64,000 nucleotides of DNA from Larix kaempferi (taxonomy: Eukaryota; Streptophyta; Pinopsida; Pinales; Pinaceae): assembly GCA_027924585.1 (NCBI GenBank), contig BSBM01000779.1:12675001-12739000 (forward strand), given 5' to 3'. The notes beneath the pieces were generated by a model that did no database searches, had not been told where the DNA came from, and saw nothing but the letters and a program-made list of their open reading frames with translations. Shown piece after piece: positions 20,350 through 31,958 of the stretch (the first letter of the stretch is position 1; every line of letters starts with the position of its first letter). The translations under genes were made by a program, and so were the position numbers.

Positions 20350-23300
20350 TGTCAAAACCCAAATTTTCCGAAAAATTTAAAAATTTAAAAATAGCGTGTA
20401 ATATTATTAAATGCAGTCATTTAGTTGTTTGATTAACTTAAGTGATCATAATTGTGTCTGAATGATCTTTTATTATACTTAAACTTTAATATGAGTTTCT
20501 TTACAATTACTGATTGTTTTTCTATTTTGCAACCACAAGGGGGAATTGCCATAACAGACTGGGCTTACTTAGCTTCCGAGCTAATGCAACAGATTTTCTT
20601 TCTCTTATAGATATAAAGGTAATGTTCGGGTTGCTGCAAATAATCTTTAAAGTATTATAAATCAATTAGCTGTACCAAATCATTCAGTAAAAAGTCTAAG
20701 CATGCTAGCCAGGTTATCAAGTGTGTAAAGGTAGCATTCTTCCTATGACCCCCTCAAGATTTTACTATTAGAGAATTAGAAATTACTAGAAAATATGATA
20801 GCTATGTTTCTTGAGAACAAATGAATTAACTAACTCTATGGAGTAATTGTTCTTTGATGATATTATAGTAATGCACATATACTTTATAACTAGCTCTGTA
20901 AAATACAACTGGGTGACCATACTCAGACCAGTATTTACTCACCCATTGTTATCGTATCAAGCCAAGTTTTAAAGTTAGAATGTATCTTTGATTTACAACT
21001 TCAATTATAAAGGATCTTGAATTATCAATATATACTTTGCTTGTTCCTAGCAATTACAAGGTATTTTGTCAGTTACATGTCTCCTCTTAACATTTTCAGG
21101 ATTTGTTTAGATTGAAAAGCTATTCCTATTTCTATGATTGACAATGGATTAAGAACTATAAGCTATCTTGATTAAACTCATTGCGTCTTAAGGATGACAA
21201 GAGTCTACTTGTCATCACAAGAAATCTGAAACAATTAAGTGATTGTTATTATATTGTAACAACAAGTGAATTGGACTAGAGTAACCCTAATCCAAAATTG
21301 CGAGTTATGTAACTTGAATCCTACAGTTGAAGTCGCCTAAAGAAGGAATGGTAAGTCCTATACCATCAGTGTAAAGCTATTGCAATTAGCATTATGGTAG
21401 CATAATTGTAAACAGCCAAACCCAATATCATTACACGATCTCATAGACTTAAAGAAATTATCTATGTCTTGTCACATGAGATTAGGGTGATTGGCAATGT
21501 CGTGATAGGTTTTATGAACAACATACAACTTACTTGATACCTACATCCTTAGGATTTTTTTTATAGTTAAAGATCAAATCCTCTATATTTTAAACACTTA
21601 AAGACTTGATTTTGAACGCTATTATAATGCATAGTGTAAATGGAATGTAAGGCAAGGTTTCAAGGTTATGGTTCTAACTCTTTGGTTTTGTAAATATGAT
21701 AGGTGATACTATGGTATTGTGTTCATAATGGATATTCCAAACTATGATTTTGTTTTGAAAACAAATGATAGAGAATCTCATTGCAAGACTATAGCTCGTC
21801 GACCCACTGCATGGAAATTATTAAACAGCTACGTGGTTGCTCTAGGGCCACGCATTTGTGATATTAAAACATTGACTAACCCTACTTTGTCATTTCTCCT
21901 TTGCCTTCGGGCTTGATCGCTCTGCGAACCCTCCTGGTCCAGTCTCTGCTGTTACTGTGTGCTAGCAGCTTCTATGCTGCCTCAGGCCTTCATGTTTGTC
22001 CATTGTATCGTTTGGAACTCATTATACTTTGCTGTTGGCAGCTGTAAGTTTGTTATGAACCTAGGGGTTATCTTTTTGTTATCAAAGTTAACCCTGTCAC
22101 GGCGTGGACATAACTCTCGGCTTGGTTCTGTTAAGGCTTCCATTGTGGAAGATATCCTTCGCTTCTGCCAGTTTGTTCATTTCGGTGACAAGGAAGGGTT
22201 TACACTTCCTCTGTTCGTGAATAACAGGTTGTTTATGGTGACCGCAAATATTTTTAACTTGCTGGTAAGTTATAAATTTCTCCTTTGTTATTTCAGTTAA
22301 AAGAAATAGTTTAGCCAAAATTATACCAAATTTTAACCAAGCTGCTCATTCATTGCAGGTTTGGGCTATCCTTTAAGGCGTAGATGGCACAAGCATTCGA
22401 CAGTTGGTTTTCTTTTTAACCTGGTAAGCCTGGTTTCCACCATGGCTTTTCCTCCTTGCTGGTTAGTTAGAACAACTAGGATTTTGGTTTGAGTGAAAGA
22501 CTCTGTGCTTACAGCAGCTCTGCTCAGTCTTTTAATTGTGTACTAAGTGAAATCCTACGGGTTTAACCCTATGTTGTAATAGAATGTTACGGCTTCGGTT
22601 CATTTTGTAATTAATAGTTTTACTTTCGTGTTGATGGATTTCTATAGATAAAATTCTGTGTATAAATATAGATAGATGGTAAGAATCGTGAGCCTGCCTG
22701 TAGATGAGGTTACGGCCTCCAAATCTGGTTTCCTGTTCTGAAATTTGAATTTGTTCAGGGTTTCTGCCCGGTGTTTTGGTAATATAACTTATTATAAAGC
22801 TCTCCTGTATCTTTGAGCGTGTTTAATGCGTGTGTTTTTAATTTATATGTTTTTATAATTGCTTATATTATGAATTTGGGCTGCGGCCATAGGTGAAATC
22901 GTTGCCTTGATTCTTAGAATTTATTTTACTTGTAAAATCTGGAATGATAGGATTCAATCCGATTTCTACAGTTGTGATTTTATTTAGTTGCTCATTCAGT
23001 CATTACGATTTTGACTCTATCAGTAATTAGGAGTTTGATGAAAAATATTACTATGATGCTTAAGCTCGATATTGAGCTGAATACTGTTCTGTTAACCCTA
23101 CTATTTTAATTAATAGCTAGGTTATTTAAACTGTCGATAAATTTCTTATGATAAATTTCTCTTAGGGTTTTGCACAATGATTTAGTTGCTATGAAATGAC
23201 TAGTTAAATTTTAATTAGGGTTTGTGTATGGATTTAATTAATATGTTATGACTGGTTAACTTTTGACTAGGGTTTGTACCCTGATATAGCTATTCTAATT

Positions 23301-24412
23301 ATAGCTACAACTCTTTTGCAATGTTATCGATAATGATATCAATACTGTAATTTATTTGGTTATGTTTTATTATTGTCTCCTATGGTTGTTTAATCGATTT
23401 TGTATACACAGAGAATAATTACTGTATACTTAAACCTTACTTATCTATTCGTCAATTATAATTACTAGGTTTATAATTGTAATAATAAATTATTACTTAA
23501 GGTATTACTATTATACTGAATGCATTATAGAGACATTAATAGTAATGTAATAATGATATTTACTTCTTACTAGGGATGCTGACAAAACACAGTAACTCTA
23601 CCAAATTTAACTATGGCTATTCTGAGATTCTAACTTTCTAATTAATTACTCCTCAGACATATAGAAATTAAAAACAACATACATCCATTCATATTTAATA
23701 AACATAAAGGAATAAAATAACAGAACCTGTTTAAGCTGTGGACAACAACAGCAATGGGAGGTAGTTCCTCCCTACCAACTCCTGGAAAGTGCTCAGACAG
23801 CAACTTCTCAGGACCCCTGAGCTTGCTCTGGTCTCCCTGGCTGGAACTAGGTGTAGCAAAGTGAATTCTCTCAGCCCAAACAGCTATAATGGAACCAAGT
23901 TACTGCAGCATTCCTCGCAAACAACTTCCTTACTGTATTTCCCTCTTCCTCAATCGATTTCCTGAATAACATTCACATGAATGTATTCTCTCTGAAAAAT
24001 TCGAGCCCCTTGCTCTGTTCATTGAGTTCTTTTTAAAAGATTGCCTAGGTCTTTGTTGGGTTAACTGTCATTAATGAGCCACCTGCTCTGATTCCACTTT
24101 CTTGGGGAATCATGACCCCAAATATAGGGAAGTTGCCACCTGCAACTTAGGAAGTGTTTGAGGATGCTGCCACTTGTCTTTTGCCTTTCCACCTAGTTCC
24201 ATCCACCAGTTTGACCAGTAACCTCTTTTTAACAGCTCTCCCATGCTGTTGTCTCCATAATTTATTTATTAATAATAAAATATTCTGAATTACACTCCAT
24301 TTCTGATGACTCTGCTGAGTCATCAATCCCTACTTAGCATTAAATTTAACATAATGTCTCAGGAATATAATAAAACAATTACATAATTTTTACAAAATTG
24401 GGGTATGTGACA
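20350..24412 (-). repeat. Gypsy-B 5' LTR (4063 bp)
   Basis: Partner of 5131-9215, bounded by the primer site and by AAGAT at 24413-24417. The reading that is open at 6500-7081 in the other LTR is closed here by a stop near 21916. Confidence 0.93.
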
Positions 24413-25253
24413 AAGATCACCAAATCCACCGCCTTCCACCCCCTAACTGATGGATAGACAAAGGTCATCAACAGGATGATTGTGAACATCCTACACATGT
24501 ACAATTCCAAGCATCCACACACATGGGATGAGAGCCTTCCTTATGTTAAACACATCTACAACAGAGCCCTCCATAGATCGATCGACCATAACCCTTTTCA
24601 AGTGGGCCTAAGATTTCAACCATTGGGCCTCATTAATCTAACAATGCCCGTTGTGACCACACAGGAAGAATCCTCCTATGCTTAATCAGAGGTCAACAAA
24701 TCCACAAAACTCATTGATTGGATTCAACACATCTACCAACAAGTTCATGATATTTTACAAAAAGCCAATGCTAAGTACAAGCAACACCATGATCAACACA
24801 GGGTTACACACAAGTTCAAGGTGGGAGACAATGTTTGGTTGCAATTACATAAAGAATGCCTTACAGGACCCCATCGAAAGCTGTGTCCACTTCACTATCT
24901 GCCATATACCATCACCAAAGATGTGGGTGACAATGATTTTGAATTAAATATTCCCCATTCCTTGGCTTGCACCTAGTATTCAATGTGGACTTCCTTTAGC
25001 CATATTTTCCACCACTATTGGACACATCGGAGATGGTAGAGCATCTGACACCTATAGATATCAACCTTGACTGCATGGAATATATGCCATTGATCGGATC
25101 ATGGAAACACAGGTTAAGGGCACTCACCAATAGAAGCTCCAAGTTCCTGCACCAAGCCAAGTGGCTCACAAAGTGTCAAGTTAAACAACAGTTTCCCCAT
25201 TTGATGGGGGCACTCAATGCAGTTGAGAGCATTGCTTCCGAAGGGGGGAGAAA
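24413..25253 (+). pseudogene. Gypsy-A integrase core, right part, and C-terminus
   Basis: Continues the code broken at 5130: TKSTAFHPLTDG, then a stop where Gln is usual, KVINRMIVNILHMYNSKHPH, TWDESLPYVKHIYNRALH and NPFQVGLRF. After a frame change come YQQVHDILQKANAKYKQHHD and HKFKVGDNVWLQLHKE, the C-terminal DNA-binding part. The catalytic Glu region is hit by the stop at about 24450. It ends in a polypurine tract at 25240-25250. Confidence 0.88.
25240..25250 (+). other. Gypsy-A polypurine tract
   Basis: GAAGGGGGGAG, three bases before TGATCCACATGGG, the likely LTR start. Confidence 0.75.
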
Positions 25254-25840
25254 TGATCCACATGGGCATTGGTGGCCACCCACCTAGTCCACTGGCTCAA
25301 AACAAAATTTTCTATCTTGGCAATTTTTTTTTTAGTTTTTCGGGTCCTAAACTTTTAGGGCTATTTTGAGGCCCTGAACAATGGTTTTTTTGGCATGGCA
25401 ATGCCCAATAGTTATCCTCCATCTATGTATTGGACCATTTGGAATGTTTACTTCTCGGCTAGACCTTTTTTATAGACTACGAAGTGCCCCAAATAAAGAC
25501 CGGATGCAAAAAGTACACCCTTGGGAAGTTGACGTATGAACTAATCACAATGGGACCCACAAACCTTTTGGCATTTCATCTTCTGGGGTAGGTTTTTGGA
25601 TGTTTAGGGTTTTCTCATTGATGTTTTATGTTAAAAATCCCTTTTGGCCTAATTGTAAATCACTACTTGTGAATGCACGTAGTCATCACATCTCTTCTCA
25701 AAGATACGTTGCCAACATTCTAGCGAGTTTATTCACTCAACATTTTTTTATAGTTCCTACCTATTTCTTTCATTAAAAAAATTGAGAGTTATTTTATCTT
25801 TGTGGCTAATAATATTTATATGTTTCATTCCATTCCCTTA
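25254..25840 (+). repeat. Gypsy-A 3' LTR, right edge uncertain
   Basis: Starts TGATCCACATGGG after the polypurine tract. The right edge is not visible; it must end before the Gypsy-C protease region that begins near 25880. No partner LTR is in the window. Confidence 0.55.
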
Positions 25841-25879
25841 TAAACCCAAATCAGCTGCTGACCAAAGTCATCCCATACA

Positions 25880-27075
25880 AGAAGAATTGGAACATGAATT
25901 TCATCAAGAAGAACCACTCATCTCTTTTCATGCTTTATTTGGTATTTAAACTCCACAAACCTTGAAATTTATGTGTTACATCAAGCACCACAAAATGGTA
26001 GTCTTGGTTGATAATGGCATCAACGACAATTTTATTCACTGATGAGTGGTTGAAGAAATTCATTGTTATGTCAACCTAGTGCCCAATTTTCAAATTGTGA
26101 TTGCTAATGGTGGGATCATAAAATGTCAAAGGCATTGTGAAAATGTAAGACTCCAATTGGGTGATTATCATCTCAAGACTCATATGTTGGCCATAGATAT
26201 GGGTGGTTGTGATATATTTTAAGGGCCAAGTGGCTTCGCACATTGGGGCTAGTCACCTTGGAATTCAAGAAATTATACTTGAGTTTTACACAATACTCTC
26301 ATACGCACACCCTCAAAGGGATCCAAGAAACCTCCCTTGAAATCATAAATTCTCATCAAATGAAAAAATTATTGAAGAAAATCCACTCAAGAGTTATTGT
26401 TCACTTCCATTCTATACAGGCTTTAGACAACATTGTGCTAGAAATCCATCTTGACTTGCTAAAGGTTTTGGACAAACATAATAAAATCTTTGAAAAATCA
26501 ATGAGTTTACCCCCATCAAGAAGTGGACATGATAAGGGTATAACCTTGATTCCTGACAATCAACCACCAAATGTATGCTTGTCTAGGTACCCAATTGCAC
26601 AAAAAAATGAAATTGAAAAGATCATTTAGGAGCTATTGAAGGAAAGAGTCATTCATCCTAGCACTCACCCATGTTCATCCTCAATGATCATGGTTTTAAA
26701 GAAATAAGCAAAAGGGCACATGTGTCCTGATTTTTGTGTCTTTGCATGGAAAAAGAAGTACAATAAGTCTTCTCAATTTTAAAGCAAACCATGTGTACCA
26801 CCCCAGTCTTAGCCACACCTAATTTCACTAAGAACTTTGTATTAGAATGCAATGCTCGCATAAAAATTTTGGGTGCAATTTTAATGCAAGATATACAACA
26901 CTTAGCATTCACCAATAAGCAATTGTGTGACTTGACAATTTGGGCAAGTTTACCTACAAGGAACAAAATATGTCCATCATGCATGCAATCAACACATGGC
27001 GAAAATATCTCCTAGGGCACCATTTCCATATAAAGACAGATTACCACAGCCTACAATGTTTTGTAATAAAGGGAG
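25880..27075 (+). pseudogene. Gypsy-C remnant: protease, start of RT, end of RNase H
   Basis: Separate gypsy remnant. The protease region reads MVVLVDNGINDNFIH (DSGST-type box with DNG), IANGGIIKCQRHCENV, LGDYHLKTHMLAIDMGGCD. The RT entry reads SLPPSRSGHDKGITLIP and SRYPIAQKNEIEKII, then a stop at 26626-26628, ELLKERVIHPSTHP. Code then jumps near 26760 from MCPDF to RNase H (CTTPVLATPNFTKNFVLECN, GAILMQD, KYLLGHHFHIKTDYHSLQ), so most of RT, with its catalytic box, is deleted. Stops and frame changes throughout. Right after 27075 comes non-coding, LTR-like sequence. Confidence 0.83.
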
Positions 27076-27396
27076 TGGATTAGAATGGTCAAACTACCCT
27101 AACCCCCCTACTTTACCAATGTATAATGCCATAAGGCCCATTAGTTAGTTAGTGGGTAATGTCTTAATGTAAAAGGGTCTTCTTTATTGAATAACAACCC
27201 TTGGGTTGTCAACTCTCATTAATAGCTAGGACCACAAGTAGTTAGATTTTTGAATATCTTTCATACCAGAGATCTTTTCTCGGTTCAACTATTCCCTCTG
27301 GTATATTTTCTACATTTGCTTTGAATTTATGTGTTTAAGTATGAAAGTGAGGTGATATGAATGGATTTTTCATCTTTGATGCAAGGATGAGGTTTT
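27076..27396 (+). repeat. LTR-like tail after Gypsy-C
   Basis: Non-coding run with direction and composition typical of the 3' part of a gypsy LTR (ttattgaataacaaccc, tctcggttcaactattccc). RNase H is joined to it without integrase, so a large deletion probably brought them together. No partner LTR in the window, so the call rests on context. Confidence 0.35.
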
Positions 27397-27769
27397 TGTT
27401 AGAAAAACAGGATCGCAGAGCAATAACAATAAACATAAATGCAAATATAATCATACATACACATTACAAGAGAGACACCAATATATCGTGGTTCACCCAA
27501 GATGGGCTATGTCCACACTAAAATTGTCAGTGCTTGTTATTATACCATCCAGCAAAATGAAAAGATACAATCTGCAGCACAGTCGCTGTACTTCCTCTTC
27601 ACACTCTCTCACAGTCTCTCTTCTCCGATCTTAGAGATCTTTACAATGCATAAAACCTAATACATCAACCCTAGCCGTGTTACAATGTCTTTATTTTATA
27701 GAGGAAATACAATGGGAAAATACCACGGGTTACCCAAAACTATGGGCCCGTAAACTGTTGGCGAAAACA
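27397..27769 (-). repeat. Candidate solo LTR
   Basis: On the minus strand it runs from TGTTTTCGCC to GTTTTTCTAACA, with a TATA box TATAAAATAA at 27691-27700 in the right place. No coding sequence of an element adjoins it. Flanking five-base words do not match, so the left-hand edge in particular is uncertain. Confidence 0.45.
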
Positions 27770-28149
27770 ACCCCAAGGTTGGGGAACGAGTGTACAGTAA
27801 ACCTGGGGTACAAACACGACTGAATAACATCTCTGAATCTGGAAGATCAGGCTCCACAACCAACAGTTTTGTTGCTACAACCATGAGCATGAATGGAAGA
27901 ACTAAAATTGGATTTTGATGGTAGAGTAGAGTTGTTGGGGAGGGATGATGAACAAGAGGACAGATTGGTGGATGAAGGAACAAACAAAAGAAGGTCAGTA
28001 TCGTCCGGAGGAATTCCAATTTCCAATAACTATTAATGTAAACATAATGACCGACCAATTCCACATAAGAAAATGAAACGCAAATACGTAATTCGAGGAG
28101 GCCTTTGGCAGTCAACCCAAATTATGTTATGTGGCGACTGAGGGGATGG

Positions 28150-29040
28150 CAATTGTGTTACTGTACGTTAATATCTTATTAGTCAGAAGACAGTGAGTCT
28201 GTAGATATGGGGCGCCGTAGTCGTGGTAGAGGCGTCAGCTGTCAGCTCCGGGCTGGGCTCCTCTTTCGTTTCAGTCAGATCTTCCGATAGCAAAGAGATG
28301 AGGAAAAAAACAAATGAAAAAATTCCAAAAGAAGCCGTTGGATCAGAAGACGGGCCGGGACGGCCTGGCCAGTGGCCTCCACTTCACATCCCATTTCACG
28401 GATGGATTGAATTCATTGACAAATTAAGCAAAGAGAGGAAGAGATTCTGAACACTGCATCCTGCACGCCTTGCCCAGTGCACCCCATCTCATTTAATAAG
28501 TCATCTGCTTCTGTGTTTTCTTGGTAAACTCATTCTCATTTTTGGTTTGTGATGCTGCATCGATGGAATGAATGAATGATGGAGATTGGTCGGTAGGTAA
28601 AAGTTTGATTTCATTGCCAGTCTGTGAAGTGAGTGAGCATTACCAAGAGAGGCAGCCTGACTGTCCCCCCTAAGCGTTGAGGCCTGGCCTGTCACGAGGC
28701 TTGTTCTTTCTTGTCTTTGGGAACGGACCCATACACACAGCATTCATGGCGCCTCAGACAAAACGGTCCCTTGCACTGCGCTGCATTTCCTTTATGAATA
28801 ATGCCACTACCAGTCTACCGCTACAGCCCATAAATTATAGTCTCTATCTGTCTTCTCGCTTTCCAACAGCCAGTAGGCTAGAGTCCTCTGCTTCCTGTTG
28901 GACTTGGCCGCCTAACTTGATTCGGCTATCGGCATGGGCTGGCGCCAGCACGGACTCTGATGGATGGTTGCTACAAAACCAGAGATCCAACACGTTACAC
29001 AAGGACAATGGTCATTTCACATTCACTGCCCAATGAAAAT
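28150..29040. other. G+C-richer island, possible low-copy host sequence
   Basis: Composition changes clearly from the AT-rich surroundings, with CpG and CCGG-like words. It contains an open stretch at 28223-28450 (+) with VRSSDSKEMRKKTNEK and FHGWIEFIDKLSKERKRF and no good ATG in frame before residue 27, and another at 28677-29036 (+). I recognise neither. A (gaat)n-like stretch lies near 28565. It could be the edge of a gene, a promoter, or an unrecognised repeat. Confidence 0.35.
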
Positions 29041-30689
29041 TAAATGATGACTCTCATACAGTGTGGGACTTTCAACCATCTTTGGGAATTTTGGAGTTTG
29101 GACTGTGTGTGGTTGCATGGACGTAGGTTTTTGTCAGAAACCTATCAAAATATCGATTTGATGTGGTGTGGGATAACTGTCACTCAAATCGTCTTGTTTT
29201 TCTGGTGATTTGTTCTCTAGATCTAGTTATAAAAATTGGTGGAATCGTAGTTCCATCCCATTGCGGAATTATGTCATGGAACTGTGTCCCTAGGGGTTTT
29301 GGCCCATTTTAGACGACCTAGATCGTTGAAATTCCAAAAAAAAACCAGAAAAGATGGAAGGAACTATGCCTTGCCAAAAACTTATCTGTAGCCGATGGCC
29401 GAAATACCGAGACGATTTGAGTGCCAATTATCACACGCCATTTGATGTATCCTAATATTGTAGAGCATCCAGAGAACATCTAGTTGTGAATTTTCCAATA
29501 TGTCCTCCTTGGAATATATTGGCCATATAATCTCCACAAAGTGTGTTCATTTAACCTTGCAAAGATTTAGGGCATTATTTTAGAATAATGAGTGCTTATG
29601 ATTCTTGAGATTTTTGGTCTTGTGGCATTAGCATGCTCTACAACAAATTTGCACCAAACTTTTCCACATTCCTCATCCACTAATCAATTAAGTGCCCCAA
29701 AACAATCGCCAATCTAAAAGAAGCCCCTTACTTTAACCTCAATACTTAGTGCACTTGATTTCAGTCAAACTTTCATCATTAAGTGTGATTTTTTAAGTTT
29801 AGACTTGGAGCAATATTAAACCTTCATCTTTAAGTTTGATTCTTCCGAGTTTAGACTTAGTGCAATATAATTAGCAAGATGATAAGATCCAAAGCTTTTG
29901 AAAGCAAAAAAGTTAAATGACAAAGAATGGTATGTCCACATGTAACAAAGATATTATGTTGGTTGTATTTCATGTTGTCATAAAGTGAAGCTAATTCTTC
30001 CTTGTATGTAAGTTTTTAAATTAGCATAAATTCATCTTAAAGTGGATTATTAGCATAGATCTATTTTAAACCGGATTTATCAAGTACCAAGAGGGATTCA
30101 ATTTCTTGATGTGTAAATTTGTTTGATCTTATTCTTTTTACATATTAAGATATTTGATCCCCATGCTTAATGTATCTAGGTTTAAGATAAAATCAATATA
30201 ATTTATAGCATATCGAAGAGCCATGAATCCCACAATAATTTCAAACCAAGAGAATGAGATATTCATAGATTAGGATGGTATGGAAAAAGCATATTGTTTA
30301 TTATATTATTTGAATTGAGAACTTTGTGAAAGGTCTCAGTTGTAAGAAGGTTTGTTGGAATGGGAATACAATGAAAATGGATAGGATTTTTTTAATTATC
30401 AAATTATTTATTTGAAAGAAATAAGTATTTCATTTATATTTTATTTATTATGTGGGGGAACTTTATCGTTAATGTAAATAAGTAATTATTTTATTTTCAA
30501 ATAAAAAATATTTTTAAATTTTTTATCATTTGTTGTGTTAATGTTAAAAAAATCACATCAAACACAATTTTAGAAGGATATTGAGATCTTGACTTTTATT
30601 ATATAGCTAGGGTTTCACCCTAGCTACCACCAACCTCTAAATGTTGGCCTATCTTCTTAGTTGCTAACCTCAAGATGCCAAGATTGTTT
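29041..30689. other. AT-rich stretch without recognisable feature
   Basis: Many stops in all frames. No LTR ends, terminal inverted repeats or coding match recognised. Confidence 0.6.
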
Positions 30690-31958
30690 ATAAGAAATCA
30701 CAACTTCTTGTTGAAAGGGCAAAAGATGATTCCTTGAATTAGAAATATGGGTTATGCTCTTCAATATGAAATAGAGGCATTCTTCTCTTTGGTTAAGTTT
30801 CTCAAGTGACATAAAGGAAATAGGCCTCAATAAATAAAATTTATAAAGCAATTGGAAGGCATTCCACAAATGGATCTTCCAGCCTTAGAACCAAAATGAA
30901 AATTCCTCATCTTATTTGAGTTGATGTTGGTTAGAAAGTTTACAGTCCTTTGCCCTAGTCCAAGATCTATAGAAACATGGATCGCATAATTGGACTCCCA
31001 AGATTCAAGGTTAGGTATAATCATTTGCATTTGGATGTGGTTATTGTGTGTTTCTTTTTTCACAATGGAGGAATGTGACTTGATTTTCTGCTTAGGACCC
31101 TATTTCATGGGTTCTGGATGATTGTATTTCTCCCTATGGTCTCTTGTCTTCAATCTTCAGGAGAAAATCACTTTAGCTCCTGTGTGGGTTAGGTTACCAC
31201 ACCTATCTCTATTTTTCTTGGATGATAGTTCTCTCAAAGATATTGGGAACAAGCTCGGTTGATTCAAACCAAAAGGAAACATATTCTCATGTGCACATAT
31301 TTATGTGTAGGTGGATATGGAGAAGGTTTTTCCTGAAGCACTACAAATCAATATTGATGGATGGAGTCATCACCAAACCCTCGATTACTAGCAAATTCCC
31401 TTTAACTATAATGCTCGTCATATTCATGGGCATTTTGCCAAAAAATGCCAAAAATACAAGAGGAAAAACCTCTTGAAAATTATCTAGCAAGTAAAGAATA
31501 TGAGTTCAAGATGGTTCACATTAGGAGAAGGATCTCTTGATGCAAATGGTCCTTAAACTAGCCCTTTGAAAGGCCATCCAACACAAGTAATAACAAATTT
31601 GAAGTTCTTAGGAATCTAGATTATATGGAGAAGGAAATTAAAGCAAAAGAGAAATTGCTTGCAAATTCATTACATCTGAAAGGTGACTTGGATCCATCCA
31701 TGGTAGATCCAGAGGATAATGCTCCAACAGGATTTGAAAATAAGAAATCAAAGCAGGAAGAGAAGGAAGAATATGAAGCAGAGGAATCTGAGGAGGAAGA
31801 AGAGAAAGCAGAGGGAATAGAAGAGCAAGAGTTTGAGAAAGTGCAAGGAATGCATGTTGTTCTAGAGCTACATCTGAATTCGTGTGAATCTAAATCCCTC
31901 ACTCTCACCAAAGTATTGAAGGAAGCTCCAAACCCCCTGAAAGGGAAGGAAATATAAT
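30690..31958 (+). pseudogene. LINE ORF1 remnant (DUF4283-type, zinc knuckle)
   Basis: On the + strand, across several frames, the ORF1 blocks of plant L1-like LINEs are readable: KFTVLCPSPRSIETWIA, CLGPYFMGSGWLYFSLW, TLAPVWVRLPHLSLFFLD, SLKDIGNKLG, then VDMEKVFPEALQINIDGW and a degenerate knuckle ARHIHGHFAKKC. The tail has TSNNKFEVLRNLDY followed by an open acidic stretch (31621-31958) rich in Glu and Lys. ORF1 proteins bind element RNA. Stops at 31258-31260 (TGA) and others. No ORF2 follows, so this is a truncated or rearranged copy. Confidence 0.75.

Larger units (their letters stand above)
5131..24412 (-). mobile_element. Gypsy-B: complete Ty3/gypsy chromovirus with nested Copia-B
   Basis: Two direct LTRs of about 4.1 kb flank an internal region read on the minus strand as primer-binding site, short leader, gag, protease, RT, RNase H, integrase, chromodomain-like tail, polypurine tract. 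The whole is bounded by the AAGAT duplication. Without Copia-B (6.2 kb) the element is about 13 kb, of which 8.1 kb is LTR. Protein order plus the C-terminal chromodomain-like region place it among chromoviruses (Tekay/Del-like by inference). Seven in-frame stops disable gag-pol. Confidence 0.95.
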
